A stretch of DNA of 64,000 bases, from assembly GCF_050574275.1 (NCBI RefSeq), contig NZ_CP192260.1, positions 3,038,001 through 3,102,000 of the forward strand, given 5' to 3'. The stretch's first letter is position 1; the number at the start of each line of letters is the position of its first letter. Of this stretch, positions 16,372 through 24,623 are shown one piece after another. The position numbers were made by a program, and so were the translations under genes. The stretch comes from Virgibacillus_F flavescens (GTDB taxonomy: Bacteria > Bacillota > Bacilli > Bacillales > Amphibacillaceae). Under the pieces are notes generated by a model, which ran no database searches, was not told where the DNA came from, and saw only the letters and a list, made by a program, of their open reading frames with translations.

Positions 16372-17243
16372 ACCTCCACCTCGTTTCGGTCCTCTGTTCG
16401 ATTTAATAAATAGTCATGCAGGGACGCTGGTTCAATAGATAAGCCATGGGTTTGGGCATAAATTTTCCACTCGTCAGAATAAGGTTCGTCAAGCAAGACT
16501 TTCATTTTTGAACCCATTTCCTGTTGCTCAAGCACGGTGTGCGACTCGGTTATATTTAATAAAAAAGTCTTCTCCCCACTTAACCAGATGCCTTTTTCTC
16601 TCATCGCTTCCATCGTTTCATGAAGCACTACCTTACCATCATGAATTACCACCAACGCATCAAACAGTGTTTGCGTTTCTTCGATATGATGGGATGACAT
16701 AAAGATGAGTCTCGGGTTTTCTTCATAACTCTCCATTAATACGTTGTAAAATTTCTTGCGCATACCCGCATCTAACCCATTGGTTGGTTCGTCAAGTATG
16801 GTTATATCAGCATTACTAGCAATACCGATTATAAATTGCAGTGCGGATTTCATACCTTTAGAGAGCTTACTCACATTTTTGTTTTCATCTAAATTAAAAA
16901 CAGTTAACAGCCCTTCAGCGAAATCCATATCAAAATTCGGATTGTAATAATCACCGAAACGCAGCGCATCTTTCACCTTCCAAATAAGGCTGAATGGATG
17001 CTCTTCCTGCATAAAACATACATGATCGGATGTTAGATGATGGTTATAAGGATTAAATCCCATTATGTTTATCTCACCCTGATCAGGTTTTAAATGACCA
17101 GCCAGCAATTTCATAAAAGTCGTTTTTCCCGTACCATTTCGTCCCCAAAGTCCAACGATGACTTTCTCGTTCACAGAGAAATTAAAATCCTGCAGTACAA
17201 TGGTTGAATCGTATCCGTAGTGCACCTGATTGATCTCTATCAT
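16368..17243 (-). CDS. ABC transporter ATP-binding protein (YtrB-like)
   Basis: 291 aa. Walker A GRNGTGKTT near residue 35, signature LSKGMKSALQ, Walker B ITILDEPTNGLD, and the switch His in MSSHHIEE. The C-terminal 90 residues form the extension typical of the YtrB group. GGAGGGG precedes the ATG. Overlaps both the regulator and the permease genes, so the three are one operon. Confidence 0.88.
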   Translation of the reverse strand: MIEINQVHYGYDSTIVLQDFNFSVNEKVIVGLWGRNGTGKTTFMKLLAGHLKPDQGEINIMGFNPYNHHLTSDHVCFMQEEHPFSLIWKVKDALRFGDYYNPNFDMDFAEGLLTVFNLDENKNVSKLSKGMKSALQFIIGIASNADITILDEPTNGLDAGMRKKFYNVLMESYEENPRLIFMSSHHIEETQTLFDALVVIHDGKVVLHETMEAMREKGIWLSGEKTFLLNITESHTVLEQQEMGSKMKVLLDEPYSDEWKIYAQTHGLSIEPASLHDYLLNRTEDRNEVEV

Positions 17244-17608
17244 ACGTGCCCCTCCTTTTTAATTAATTGGATAATTTTGTGAACGTCCATCCCTAACCGC
17301 TCTCCTTCTTCTAATAAAGGCGTTATATAATTCTGGCGATATTGTTTCTGCCGTTCATCAATTATTTTTTGATAAGCCCCCTCACTCACAAACATTCCGA
17401 TCCCTCTTTTTTTATAAACAAAGGCATCGTCTACTAACGACTGAAGACCTTTTCTAACGGTTGCTCGGTTAATATTGTAAAAACGAGACAATTCGTTCTC
17501 GGAGGGCAACTGTTCTTCTTCTTTTAAATGACCTTCAACGATGTCAGTAAGTATAATTTCAGCAATTTGCTGAAAAAGTGGTTGATTTTCATCTAATGAT
17601 GGCTTCAA
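17240..17608 (-). CDS. ytrA: GntR family repressor of the YtrA subfamily
   Basis: 122 aa, only a GntR winged helix (EEQLPSENELSRFYNINRATVRKGLQSLVDDAFVYKKRGIGMFV) plus a short C-terminal helical tail, as in YtrA-type regulators. TTG start at 17608 with GGAGGTG 7 bases upstream. A perfect inverted repeat at 17636-17669 lies just upstream and is the probable autoregulatory operator. First gene of the ABC operon. Confidence 0.87.
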   Translation of the reverse strand: MKPSLDENQPLFQQIAEIILTDIVEGHLKEEEQLPSENELSRFYNINRATVRKGLQSLVDDAFVYKKRGIGMFVSEGAYQKIIDERQKQYRQNYITPLLEEGERLGMDVHKIIQLIKKEGHV

Positions 17609-17635
17609 CAGGTTTCACCTCCGAATTCATCTATC

Positions 17636-17669
17636 TGTATGGTTGATTACTCGACTATCCAACCATACA
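17636..17669. promoter_or_regulatory. YtrA-type operator
   Basis: TGTATGGTTG (17636-17645) and CAACCATACA (17660-17669) are perfect 10-base arms separated by 14 bases, directly upstream of the GntR gene. YtrA-type repressors bind long-spaced inverted repeats of this kind. Confidence 0.7.
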
Positions 17670-17702
17670 ACTATTATGACATTTTGTAAAGTAGTTTTTT
17701 AT

Positions 17703-17740
17703 AAAAAAAATAAGCCTAGAGAAATGTTATCTCTACGCTT
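17703..17740 (-). terminator. Terminator of the DUF2089 operon
   Basis: Minus strand AAGC-TAGAGA and TCTCTA-GCTT arms with one C/G-bulge mismatch, followed by ATTTTTTTT, 30 bases beyond the stop at 17771. Confidence 0.65.
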
Positions 17741-17770
17741 TGTCTATTTAACGATATGGCCAGAAGTTGT

Positions 17771-18040
17771 TTACAGCTTTACTTCTACTTCCGTACCATC
17801 ACTAGCCCTCATATCGACAAGGGTAACTCCCCTGTGCTTTGAAAATTCCTTCAGCAATCGCTTCAGATCTTTTCTTTCTATTTCCGGGAAGACGAACTGA
17901 CTGCCATTCTTTGCAATTGCTTTATTCAGTAAGCGTGTAAGCCTTTTTGATGTAATGACCAAACTAGCACCATTTAAAACCGTATAGGGGATAGGAAGCA
18001 TGAATCGTTTACCGTTTAATTTCATCCTGACTTTTAACAT
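17771..18040 (-). CDS. Conserved hypothetical protein, third gene of the DUF2089 operon
   Basis: 89 aa, basic and soluble, with a central helical region (SKRLTRLLNKAIAKNG) and an ending with alternating hydrophobic residues (VTLVDMRASDGTEVEVKL). No family recognised. It follows the preceding gene by 3 bases, so it is certainly in the operon. The C-terminal strand pattern is reminiscent of the C-terminus of its upstream neighbour. Confidence 0.6.
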   Translation of the reverse strand: MLKVRMKLNGKRFMLPIPYTVLNGASLVITSKRLTRLLNKAIAKNGSQFVFPEIERKDLKRLLKEFSKHRGVTLVDMRASDGTEVEVKL

Positions 18041-18043
18041 GAT

Positions 18044-18430
18044 TTATTCAATCACCACATGAACGATATCACCGTTGGCCGATTTGATGTCAACAATCTC
18101 TCCTACCAATTCGTTTTCAATTGCAGCGATGAGCAGGTTAACGTCAATATCCTTTACATACTTCTCTGCTTGCGGTATATTTTCAGCTATATTTGAACCT
18201 ACTGATAATAGAGACTTGACCAGATTAATCGGTACATTCACCTTTACATTATCCCCATCTTCGGAGATCACGCGAAGCTTTAGCATCTTTTTACCATAGG
18301 GGACTTCCCTATTTATTGACTCCACGTCCGACTCATCTTTTTGTAACATATCAATTAATTCACTTGCCTTGTCCTTATCAATCTTTCCTTCTTCCATCAG
18401 TGTTAAGACTCTAGAAATTTCGTCCTTCAT
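18044..18430 (-). CDS. SHOCT-like domain protein (YvlB N-terminal-like)
   Basis: 128 aa. Residues 1-30 (ISRVLTLMEEGKIDKDKASELIDML) are the short helical hairpin seen in SHOCT-like/DUF2089 C-terminal segments; the same hairpin ends the upstream protein (KKIVSLLEKGEITPEKAIRLL). The rest (MLKLRVISEDGDNVKVNVPINLVKSLL) resembles DUF4097/YvlB-associated sequences. Start overlaps the upstream stop as TAATG. Role unknown, probably envelope-stress related by family association. Confidence 0.65.
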   Translation of the reverse strand: MKDEISRVLTLMEEGKIDKDKASELIDMLQKDESDVESINREVPYGKKMLKLRVISEDGDNVKVNVPINLVKSLLSVGSNIAENIPQAEKYVKDIDVNLLIAAIENELVGEIVDIKSANGDIVHVVIE

Positions 18431-18801
18431 TATACGTCCCCCTCTTTTAATAATCGAATGGCCTTTTCTGGCGTAATTTCACCTTTTTCCAATAACGATA
18501 CAATTTTTTTCTTATCCACTTCCGGTTTCTTTGGCGAGGAATATCCCAGATTCGTGATGATTTCATCTAATTTCCCTCTGACAGTCGGATAAGAAATTCT
18601 AAGTTCTTTTTCGACCTCTTTAATATTTCCACGGCACTTAAGAAAAACCTCAATAAAATGCAGCTGTTCCTGACCAAGAGCTGCCAGTTTTGAAACTTCA
18701 AATTCATTTTCTACCGTTGTGTGGCAATGGTTACACTCAAGCTTCGTAATTTTAAGTGATTTGCTGCAAACAGGACAATTAGTAAGTAAAGGATACGACA
18801 T
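18430..18801 (-). CDS. DUF2089 family protein, zinc-ribbon/HTH regulator
   Basis: 123 aa. Two CxxC pairs (CPVC and CNHC) form a zinc ribbon at residues 8-28, followed by a sigma-like helix-turn-helix (CRGNIKEVEKELRISYPTVRGKLDEII) and a C-terminal SHOCT-like hairpin. ATG at 18801 follows GAAAGGGGAAG; the frame extends upstream to 18834 without a site. Likely transcriptional regulator of its own operon. Confidence 0.82.
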   Translation of the reverse strand: MSYPLLTNCPVCSKSLKITKLECNHCHTTVENEFEVSKLAALGQEQLHFIEVFLKCRGNIKEVEKELRISYPTVRGKLDEIITNLGYSSPKKPEVDKKKIVSLLEKGEITPEKAIRLLKEGDV

Positions 18802-18936
18802 ACGCTTCCCCTTTCTTTTATTTAATCTAATCATACACGATATATTCTAAAGTTCAAGTTAAACTTTAATATTATTTACAAATTATTTTATTTTTATTGA
18901 ATAAGTTAATTTGATGATTGAATATGTTAATTATAA

Positions 18937-19004
18937 GGGACAGAGGGGACGGTTCTTGTGTCCCGGGGACACAAGAACCGTCCCCTCTGTCCCCCTCTGT
19001 CCCT
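18937..19004. repeat. GGGAC...GTCCC palindromic repeat, full copy 1
   Basis: Two 28-base arms (18937-18964 and 18966-18993) are perfect inverse complements around a single G, and an extra CCTCTGTCCCT follows to 19004. The transcript would form a very stable hairpin. It lies between the DUF2089 operon promoter and the LysR stop. Confidence 0.92.
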
Positions 19005-19892
19005 CTATTTTATATTATCTTTTAAAACCGTTAAAAAGCTTTGTGCAGATGGCGAGAGTGAATGTTCACTTTCTAAACTTACCGCGGCCACTTCCCTGAA
19101 TAATTCCGGGAAGTCCGCTGGCTCAAGTTTAACGATCGTTCCGGCATTTAATAGGTCTTTTGCCAAGGTTTCAGTAAGTAAGGATACTCCCTTTCCCTTG
19201 CTAACCAGATCCAAAGCTGTTGCAGGTGGAAGTTCAAGCGTATCCATTCGATAGTTCAAAAAAGTCCTTTGCCAATGTTTGCTTTCGTCGCTCCAATCAA
19301 CAAGAATATATGGTTTGCTTGTTTCAAAAACTTCTTCCAGCGTATAGGACATCCTTTCTAAATTGCTTAATTGATGACTTTTGTGCGCCACTAATAGTAA
19401 AGGTTCTTTGATCAAGCAAAGTTTTTTCAAATCACTATTAAAAAACGGATGCGTCATGAATCCTAAATTAATCGAACCGTCATAAAGCATCTCAATGATT
19501 TGTTGGTTATGCCCTGTATGGATTGCTACGTTTATATCGGGATATTTCTCGTGAATATCAGCAATGGTCGAACTAAATATGCCATTTGTGAAAGTAGGCA
19601 ACGTACCTACCGTGACTTCACCCATTTTTCCTTCTTTAATTAATTGTGCTCTTTCTACTCCCTTTATCAGAACGTCTAAAGCCTGCCGAGCATATGGGAG
19701 AAATCCATTCCCAAGCTCTGTTAACTTCATCTGTTTACCGGACTGATAAAACAGTGCCCCACCGACACTTTTTTCAAGCTCTTTTATCCTAATACTTATC
19801 GTAGGCTGCGAGACATTCAGGTATCTTGCTGCTTTACTAAAAGACCCTAATCGAATTACATGATCAAATGCTTTTAATTGATTAATTTCCAA
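19005..19892 (-). CDS. LysR family transcriptional regulator
   Basis: 295 aa. N-terminal LysR winged helix (INQLKAFDHVIRLGSFSKAARYLNVSQPTISIRIKELEKSVGGALFYQ) and a two-lobed substrate-binding domain. TTG at 19892 is preferred: GGTGGGTG lies 4 bases before it, while the ATG at 19910 has no site. Its TAG stop (19005-19007) touches the palindromic repeat. Divergent from a methyltransferase gene, with another repeat copy between them. Confidence 0.87.
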   Translation of the reverse strand: MEINQLKAFDHVIRLGSFSKAARYLNVSQPTISIRIKELEKSVGGALFYQSGKQMKLTELGNGFLPYARQALDVLIKGVERAQLIKEGKMGEVTVGTLPTFTNGIFSSTIADIHEKYPDINVAIHTGHNQQIIEMLYDGSINLGFMTHPFFNSDLKKLCLIKEPLLLVAHKSHQLSNLERMSYTLEEVFETSKPYILVDWSDESKHWQRTFLNYRMDTLELPPATALDLVSKGKGVSLLTETLAKDLLNAGTIVKLEPADFPELFREVAAVSLESEHSLSPSAQSFLTVLKDNIK

Positions 19893-19992
19893 GTCGCACC
19901 CACCATCCATCCATAAAAATATTTAATAGTAACTATAACTTATATTATATTGTTTAATTCGTCCACCACATTTATAATTTTTCATAAGGAGA

Positions 19993-20047
19993 GGGACAAA
20001 GGGACGGTTCTTGTGTCCCCGGGACACAAGAACCGTCCCTTTGTCCC
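19993..20047. repeat. GGGAC...GTCCC palindromic repeat, full copy 2
   Basis: 27-base arms 19993-20019 and 20021-20047 around a single C. The arms differ from copy 1 in the inner GACAAAGGG part, and both arms carry the change, so pairing is kept. It occupies the divergent LysR/methyltransferase gap. Confidence 0.92.
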
Positions 20048-20071
20048 TATATAAACGAAAGAAGGTTACTT

Positions 20072-20695
20072 ATGGGATTGGTCACACGTTTTACTGAATT
20101 AATAGACGTTCAATACAAAGACCCAAGAGGATTGCTCGGGATCTACATCGGGGAAAAAATGACTCGCCAGCATCGACCTGAGACATCGTGGACAATCAAA
20201 CTATTAAATCTTCAGGTAGACGAAGATATATTAGAACTAGGTTGTGGGGCTGGTTACGCCATGAAACTTTTACAAAAACAATCAACGGTTAACCAGGTCG
20301 TAGGTTTGGATAGATCTAAAGCAGTTCTTCAATCAGCGACGATTAGAAATCGTAAAGAAATAAACAAGGGAAACGCGCAATTGATACAAGGTAATGTAAA
20401 CCAATTACCTTTTCAAAATGAACACTTCACAAAGATATTCAGCATACATTCGGTGTATTTTTGGGACGACTTACCTAAAACCATTTCAGAGATCCACCGA
20501 GTTCTGAAACCCGGAGGAACTACTGTAATTACACTTTGTGAAGGCAAAGATGGACAGACATGGGAAGGTATTAAAAGCATGATAGACGAGCAGTTAATTC
20601 CGATAATGAAGCAAACCGGTCTCAAGAATGTTGAATTAAAGAATGGTCCAGATTCAAGACACTTCCAGACAGTTGCAGTTATTGGTGAAAAATAA
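20072..20695 (+). CDS. Class I SAM-dependent methyltransferase
   Basis: 207 aa. Motif I ILELGCGAGYAMKLL, motif II QVVGLDRSK, and HRVLKPGGTTVITL place it in the Methyltransf_11 group (UbiE/small-molecule type). Cytoplasmic enzyme moving a methyl group from S-adenosylmethionine; acceptor unknown. GAAGG is about 8 bases before the ATG. Stands alone, divergent from LysR, which may regulate it. Confidence 0.85.
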   Translation: MGLVTRFTELIDVQYKDPRGLLGIYIGEKMTRQHRPETSWTIKLLNLQVDEDILELGCGAGYAMKLLQKQSTVNQVVGLDRSKAVLQSATIRNRKEINKGNAQLIQGNVNQLPFQNEHFTKIFSIHSVYFWDDLPKTISEIHRVLKPGGTTVITLCEGKDGQTWEGIKSMIDEQLIPIMKQTGLKNVELKNGPDSRHFQTVAVIGEK

Positions 20696-20740
20696 GATTT
20701 AGTTGCCTTTGAACGATATCGGCTGTTTGCTAAAACAGAA

Positions 20741-20777
20741 AAAAGCCAGTAGCAAGAGATAGCTACTACTGGCTTTT
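20741..20777 (+). terminator. Terminator after the methyltransferase gene
   Basis: AAAAGCCAGTAG (20741-20752) pairs with CTACTGGCTTTT (20766-20777), 45 bases after the stop. It could also serve the opposite strand. Confidence 0.75.
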
Positions 20778-20866
20778 GACATTTCATAACCAGTTTCTAC
20801 AAACTGTGAGTTCGGTTATAAAATGTAATGCATGGTCAAATGCGCTCTTTTTCTTATCAATTCTTG

Positions 20867-21394
20867 TTATGCACTCTTGTTCTGGTTGATCATCCAACCC
20901 ATCAATTCATTTCGATCAATTAATCGGACTTTATTGGAAAGCGCTAAGTTTTTAGCTGCTTGTGTAAAAAAACTATTCGTTATCACCCAGCACTCTTCAG
21001 CTCTGTAATGACTTTTAGCCGATGCGATCTCCTGAACTGCTTTTATGCCAACATTTTTCTTATACCTTTTAGCTTGAACAATAATCTTTTTCTTTTGTGT
21101 CGAGAGAATAAGATCTGCACCATAATCGCCTGTCTCCGGAGTTAAACTTGCCTTGTATCCTCTGCTCCTTAATAAGACTTGCAGATATTCTTCAAATTTC
21201 CTGCCTGGCATTTCATCAACGTCTAGCATACCTGACTTTTTCAACCTGTATTCTCTTACCATATTAACGATAAAAGCTACTAAAACCATTGACCCGATGA
21301 ATAATAAAATAAGTGCGGTTAGTTTAGGTTCAGCAGACAGAATAGACCACAATAGGTCGAATCCCATTCCAAATCCATTAATAAAATCTTCCAT
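20867..21394 (-). CDS. Membrane-anchored Mrr-like restriction endonuclease domain protein
   Basis: 175 aa. Residues 25-47 form a membrane span; residues from 65 form an Mrr_cat/PD-(D/E)xK nuclease with GRKFEEYLQVLLRSRGY, then TPETGDYGADLIL (catalytic Asp) and IIVQAKRYKKNVG (QAK). The active-site residues are intact. Such proteins are seen in many Firmicutes and may cut foreign or modified DNA at the membrane; stand-alone with no methylase nearby. Start has no strong site; ATG at 21394 is the only sensible one. Confidence 0.78.
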   Translation of the reverse strand: MEDFINGFGMGFDLLWSILSAEPKLTALILLFIGSMVLVAFIVNMVREYRLKKSGMLDVDEMPGRKFEEYLQVLLRSRGYKASLTPETGDYGADLILSTQKKKIIVQAKRYKKNVGIKAVQEIASAKSHYRAEECWVITNSFFTQAAKNLALSNKVRLIDRNELMGWMINQNKSA

Positions 21395-21466
21395 ATGTAT
21401 GTTCCCCTATCAAATTATCTTTATCAATTCTATTACATGCAAAAAAATCAGCTATCACTCTTCAAC

Positions 21467-21769
21467 TTATTTCGCAACAACATCACGATTTAACCAATAT
21501 TGTGAACCATCCAATGTTCGATTAAATAGTTTAAACGTTATGAGATACCTTCGTTGTTCAACGTATTCGTTGATTGAGTACATGGTAAGGAGCTCATCAT
21601 TAATTTCTTGCTCGGAATACGTTTTCCCTTCATCAAACCGTTTTATGAATTCATTTAATAGGATATATTTCTTTTTCTCTTTTGAAGGAACTTTACTGAC
21701 CTTTCCATCTTTCATCAAATTGGACATTAATTGATCTCGTTCCGTTTCTGTAAAACTGAATTTCACCAT
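21467..21769 (-). CDS. DUF2087 family protein
   Basis: 100 aa. The pattern LMKDGKVSKVPSKEKKKYILLNEFIKRFDEGKTYSEQEINDEL and RRYLITFKLFNRTLDGSQYWL is typical of DUF2087, a helical domain often fused to HTH regulators. ATG at 21769 follows GGGAGGGGGAG. A longer reading through 21829 is an artefact of the repeat just upstream, which is open in that frame. Function unknown. Confidence 0.8.
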   Translation of the reverse strand: MVKFSFTETERDQLMSNLMKDGKVSKVPSKEKKKYILLNEFIKRFDEGKTYSEQEINDELLTMYSINEYVEQRRYLITFKLFNRTLDGSQYWLNRDVVAK

Positions 21770-21794
21770 CTTCTCCCCCTCCCTTCTATTGGAA

Positions 21795-21849
21795 GGGACA
21801 GAGGGACGGTTCTTGTGTCCCAGGGACACAAGAACCGTCCCTCTGTCCC
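21795..21849. repeat. GGGAC...GTCCC palindromic repeat, full copy 3
   Basis: 27-base arms 21795-21821 and 21823-21849 around a single A, between the divergent DUF2087 and lipoprotein genes. Confidence 0.92.
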
Positions 21850-22008
21850 AATTTATACATATTTATCACAGTATTCTAATTTTTACGTTCATACTTATAG
21901 TATCTTTATTTCCATAAAAAGGCAATATTACTTCTTTTTTCGCTTTAAAATTGTGATCTAAAGTATTATGATGTGAATTAACTGAAATATAGTCAAGGAG
22001 CTTAGATA

Positions 22009-22521
22009 ATGAAAAAAATGAACTTTTTATTGCTTATTCTGTTATTAACTGCTTGTCAATCAGGTGGTTCTAATACTTCAAGCGGTTCCAACACAGATAA
22101 AGATAAAAAAGAGTTTGAAGAAAAAACCACTATTACCCTGATTCAAGGGGATAAAGAAGTCACAACTAAGGTTATAAAAGATTGCTGGGCAAAAAATTGC
22201 ACTGAACAATCAGCAGGTTTTGAGAATGTAAATTTAGTAGAAATGACAAACCGCATTCAACCCACTAAGGTTGCAGTAGATAATGATATTAAAATAGAAG
22301 TAGACGGCCCAAAGCCATCAAAGATGAGTTATATAGTTCAACAAATGGAGTTACATGGTGAAAGTGCGAGCATAGAAGATCATAGTCTTGAAAGTAACAA
22401 AATCCCTCTCCACGAAGAAGGCGCAAAAAAACATTATTTATTGACTGCTATTTGGTATAATGGAGAGGAATTTATTGGATCTACCTCAATTGCTTTTGTG
22501 TTAAAAATAGGTAACGAGTAA
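22009..22521 (+). CDS. Lipoprotein, 170 aa
   Basis: Short signal peptide with lipobox LLTAC (Cys at residue 16), a Ser/Gly/Asn linker, then a small beta-rich domain with an extra Cys pair (DCWAKNC) that could form a disulfide. AAGGAG is upstream of ATG. No family recognised; the layout is that of many Bacillus surface lipoproteins. It is followed 38 bases later by a VOC enzyme gene. Confidence 0.8.
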   Translation: MKKMNFLLLILLLTACQSGGSNTSSGSNTDKDKKEFEEKTTITLIQGDKEVTTKVIKDCWAKNCTEQSAGFENVNLVEMTNRIQPTKVAVDNDIKIEVDGPKPSKMSYIVQQMELHGESASIEDHSLESNKIPLHEEGAKKHYLLTAIWYNGEEFIGSTSIAFVLKIGNE

Positions 22522-22559
22522 AGAAATGTTTAGCATATATGACAAAGGAGGTACGAGAT

Positions 22560-22997
22560 ATGAAAATCCAGAGAATAGATCATGTTGGTGTTATCGTAAA
22601 AGATCTTCCTGCGGCCAAAGCATTTTTTGTAAACCTTGGACTTGAAGTTTTCGGGGAAGCAGAGGTTAAGGGTGATTGGGTGGAACAGATAATTGGATTA
22701 AAGGACGTTAGACAAACGGTTGTAATGTTAGGGGTTCCAGACGGCCAGGCAAATATGGAACTAGTTAAATTCCATAACCCGTCGGACGAAAAAGTTATAC
22801 AGGAATCGTTTGCAAATTCCTTGGGTATCCGGCATATCGCATTTGCTGTTGAAGATATTGAAGAGGTTGTTAACAAATTGAAAAAGAATGGCGCGGAACT
22901 ATTTGGTGAGATACAAAACTACGAAAATGCTTATAAACTATGCTATGTTCGCGGGCCTGAAGGGGTTATTATAGAATTGGCCGAGCAGATCAATTAA
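22560..22997 (+). CDS. VOC/glyoxalase superfamily protein
   Basis: 145 aa. Paired beta-alpha-beta-beta-beta modules with IDHVGVIVKDLPAAKAFFVNLGL at the start, HIAFAVEDIEEVVNKLKKNGA in the second half and GPEGVIIELAEQ at the end; His, Glu ligands are in place. Resembles methylmalonyl-CoA epimerase/glyoxalase types; substrate not predictable. ATG at 22560 has AAAGGAGGT 8 bases upstream. Confidence 0.85.
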   Translation: MKIQRIDHVGVIVKDLPAAKAFFVNLGLEVFGEAEVKGDWVEQIIGLKDVRQTVVMLGVPDGQANMELVKFHNPSDEKVIQESFANSLGIRHIAFAVEDIEEVVNKLKKNGAELFGEIQNYENAYKLCYVRGPEGVIIELAEQIN

Positions 22998-23012
22998 ATA
23001 TGGAGAATATGT

Positions 23013-23047
23013 AATGCTCAGTTAAATTGAACTGGGCATTTTTTTAA
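23013..23047 (+). terminator. Terminator after the VOC gene
   Basis: AATGCTCAGTT (23013-23023) pairs with AACTGGGCATT (23030-23040), followed by a run of T, 15 bases after the stop. Confidence 0.85.
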
Positions 23048-23130
23048 ATATCAATAGAACCATGAAATAAATTTATTAAGTGATTTAATTTCATAATTAT
23101 TTACCATGTTATTTATGGTCTTGGGATAAC

Positions 23131-23658
23131 TTATTGATACCGTCCTTTGGAATCAGGAAGCGCTTGATATTCATCCTTGTTCTTAATAATTTTAAGAACA
23201 TAATTTCTCAACTGAATTAATTTTCTTGCATCATTGGTTGGTTCACAGTATTTCAATGATAGGAAATGGGTTATTGTTTCGTTGTTGAAGGTAATCTTCC
23301 ATTCATCTTCTCCGTGCGGATCCTGAATGCAAATTGTTCCGTTTACAGACTCGGGCGTAAAATTGTTTAATTCAACTATGTTAACCTCTCTCATTTCCTC
23401 ATAGACCTTGCTCATTTCTTTCTCTGTTAAGGTTATCTCTGCGGTTGCCGTTCCATCTGTTATTAAATCTTTCGTAACTATTCCTTCAAAAGTGTTAATT
23501 TCATTCTTTTTCCCCATTCCAAACTGAACGGAGAAATTAAAATCCTCTGGCATACTTTCTGGCATATTCTCAGTGGCAGAACTGATTGTATTTGTTTCAG
23601 TTTGACTACACGCACCTAGAATTAAAGTAATTAAAATAATAAACAATACTTTCTTCAC
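23131..23658 (-). CDS. Lipoprotein, 175 aa
   Basis: GTG at 23658 with GAGGAG 7 bases upstream gives VKKVLFIILITLILGACSQ, a lipoprotein signal with lipobox LGAC. The body (GIVTKDLITDGTATAEITLTEKEMSKVYEEMREVNI) resembles small surface lipoproteins of Bacillus of unknown function. A longer frame to 23724 starts inside the palindromic repeat and is an artefact. Confidence 0.8.
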   Translation of the reverse strand: MKKVLFIILITLILGACSQTETNTISSATENMPESMPEDFNFSVQFGMGKKNEINTFEGIVTKDLITDGTATAEITLTEKEMSKVYEEMREVNIVELNNFTPESVNGTICIQDPHGEDEWKITFNNETITHFLSLKYCEPTNDARKLIQLRNYVLKIIKNKDEYQALPDSKGRYQ

Positions 23659-23686
23659 ATAACCACTCCTCACTACACGAGACGAA

Positions 23687-23743
23687 GGGACAGAGGGGAC
23701 GGTTCTTGTGTCCCTGGGACACAAGAACCGTCCCCTCTGTCCC
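23687..23743. repeat. GGGAC...GTCCC palindromic repeat, full copy 4
   Basis: 28-base arms 23687-23714 and 23716-23743 around a single T, between two minus-strand genes and 2 bases beyond the stop at 23746. Confidence 0.92.
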
Positions 23744-23745
23744 TA

Positions 23746-24255
23746 CTATTTATATATAAAATTGTCGCCCATATATTTTTTGCTACTTAAAACATCTTCC
23801 ATTATTTCTAATAGTTTATATGGGTCGTCATTTGAATTAATAGATTTAATTTCTTTGTGGTATCCGTTGTTAAAATTGATAATGTCCTGTGCGGTGCTTT
23901 TTAACTCTGCTTTTCCAATAGCAAACGCACCACTACTTAAACCTACCTTCATACCACCAATCCAAGAAGCCAAATTTTGAGGCATAACTGTTTCATTTGC
24001 TCTAATCCAACCTTCACTTATCGCTACACCCCTTAAAGCGTCTATAATAAGATTCCTGTTATCCGGATTACCCTCATCCATTGCTGTTAAGCGTTCAGCA
24101 GCATGATTCATATGGCGTGATACGTTCTCTACTGCATACAGTAAATCATCTTTTTTTCTGTCTTGTTCCTGGTAATAAAGAAAAACAAAGAAAACATTTA
24201 GCAAAATAGATAAAGCCATGACGAAAAATAGTACTCTGCTTTGTATTTTTTTCAT
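23746..24255 (-). CDS. Membrane-anchored hypothetical protein
   Basis: 169 aa with an N-terminal span (residues 8-28) and a helical extracytoplasmic domain (residues 35-169). No family recognised. GGGAGAG about 10 bases upstream of ATG. First member, by position, of a run of minus-strand small membrane-protein genes to 29.1 kb. Confidence 0.7.
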   Translation of the reverse strand: MKKIQSRVLFFVMALSILLNVFFVFLYYQEQDRKKDDLLYAVENVSRHMNHAAERLTAMDEGNPDNRNLIIDALRGVAISEGWIRANETVMPQNLASWIGGMKVGLSSGAFAIGKAELKSTAQDIINFNNGYHKEIKSINSNDDPYKLLEIMEDVLSSKKYMGDNFIYK

Positions 24256-24322
24256 TTGATTATGCTCTCTCCCACACTACTATTGATTTAAACAATAAGG
24301 ACAAAACTTATTGCTCAAAAGA

Positions 24323-24580
24323 TCATTCTTTGAAACTAACTTGTTGTAAAACAACAATTCCTATTAAAGCAATCGATGAAGCTACAAATAAAGAAACGCT
24401 CACTGCTCCTAATCCCATTCCTTCCCATTTCCCCACTGTAAAACTTATTATAAATAAACATATGCTAATAAATACAAATGCTATTGGGAAAAACAGCTTT
24501 ACTTCTAATCTTTTTACAAGTAATGAAAAAAGTATAATCAAAACAACAATTGTCAACGTAAGTATAATAAGACTTGTCAT
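24323..24580 (-). CDS. Small three-span membrane protein
   Basis: 85 aa, three hydrophobic segments (about 2-22, 28-46, 57-78). ATG at 24580 with AGGAGA 7 bases upstream; a GTG two codons earlier overlaps the site. Unknown function. Confidence 0.65.
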   Translation of the reverse strand: MTSLIILTLTIVVLIILFSLLVKRLEVKLFFPIAFVFISICLFIISFTVGKWEGMGLGAVSVSLFVASSIALIGIVVLQQVSFKE

Positions 24581-24623
24581 ATACACTCTCCTGAACGCTT
24601 AAGTTTAACAACGACTATTTCAA

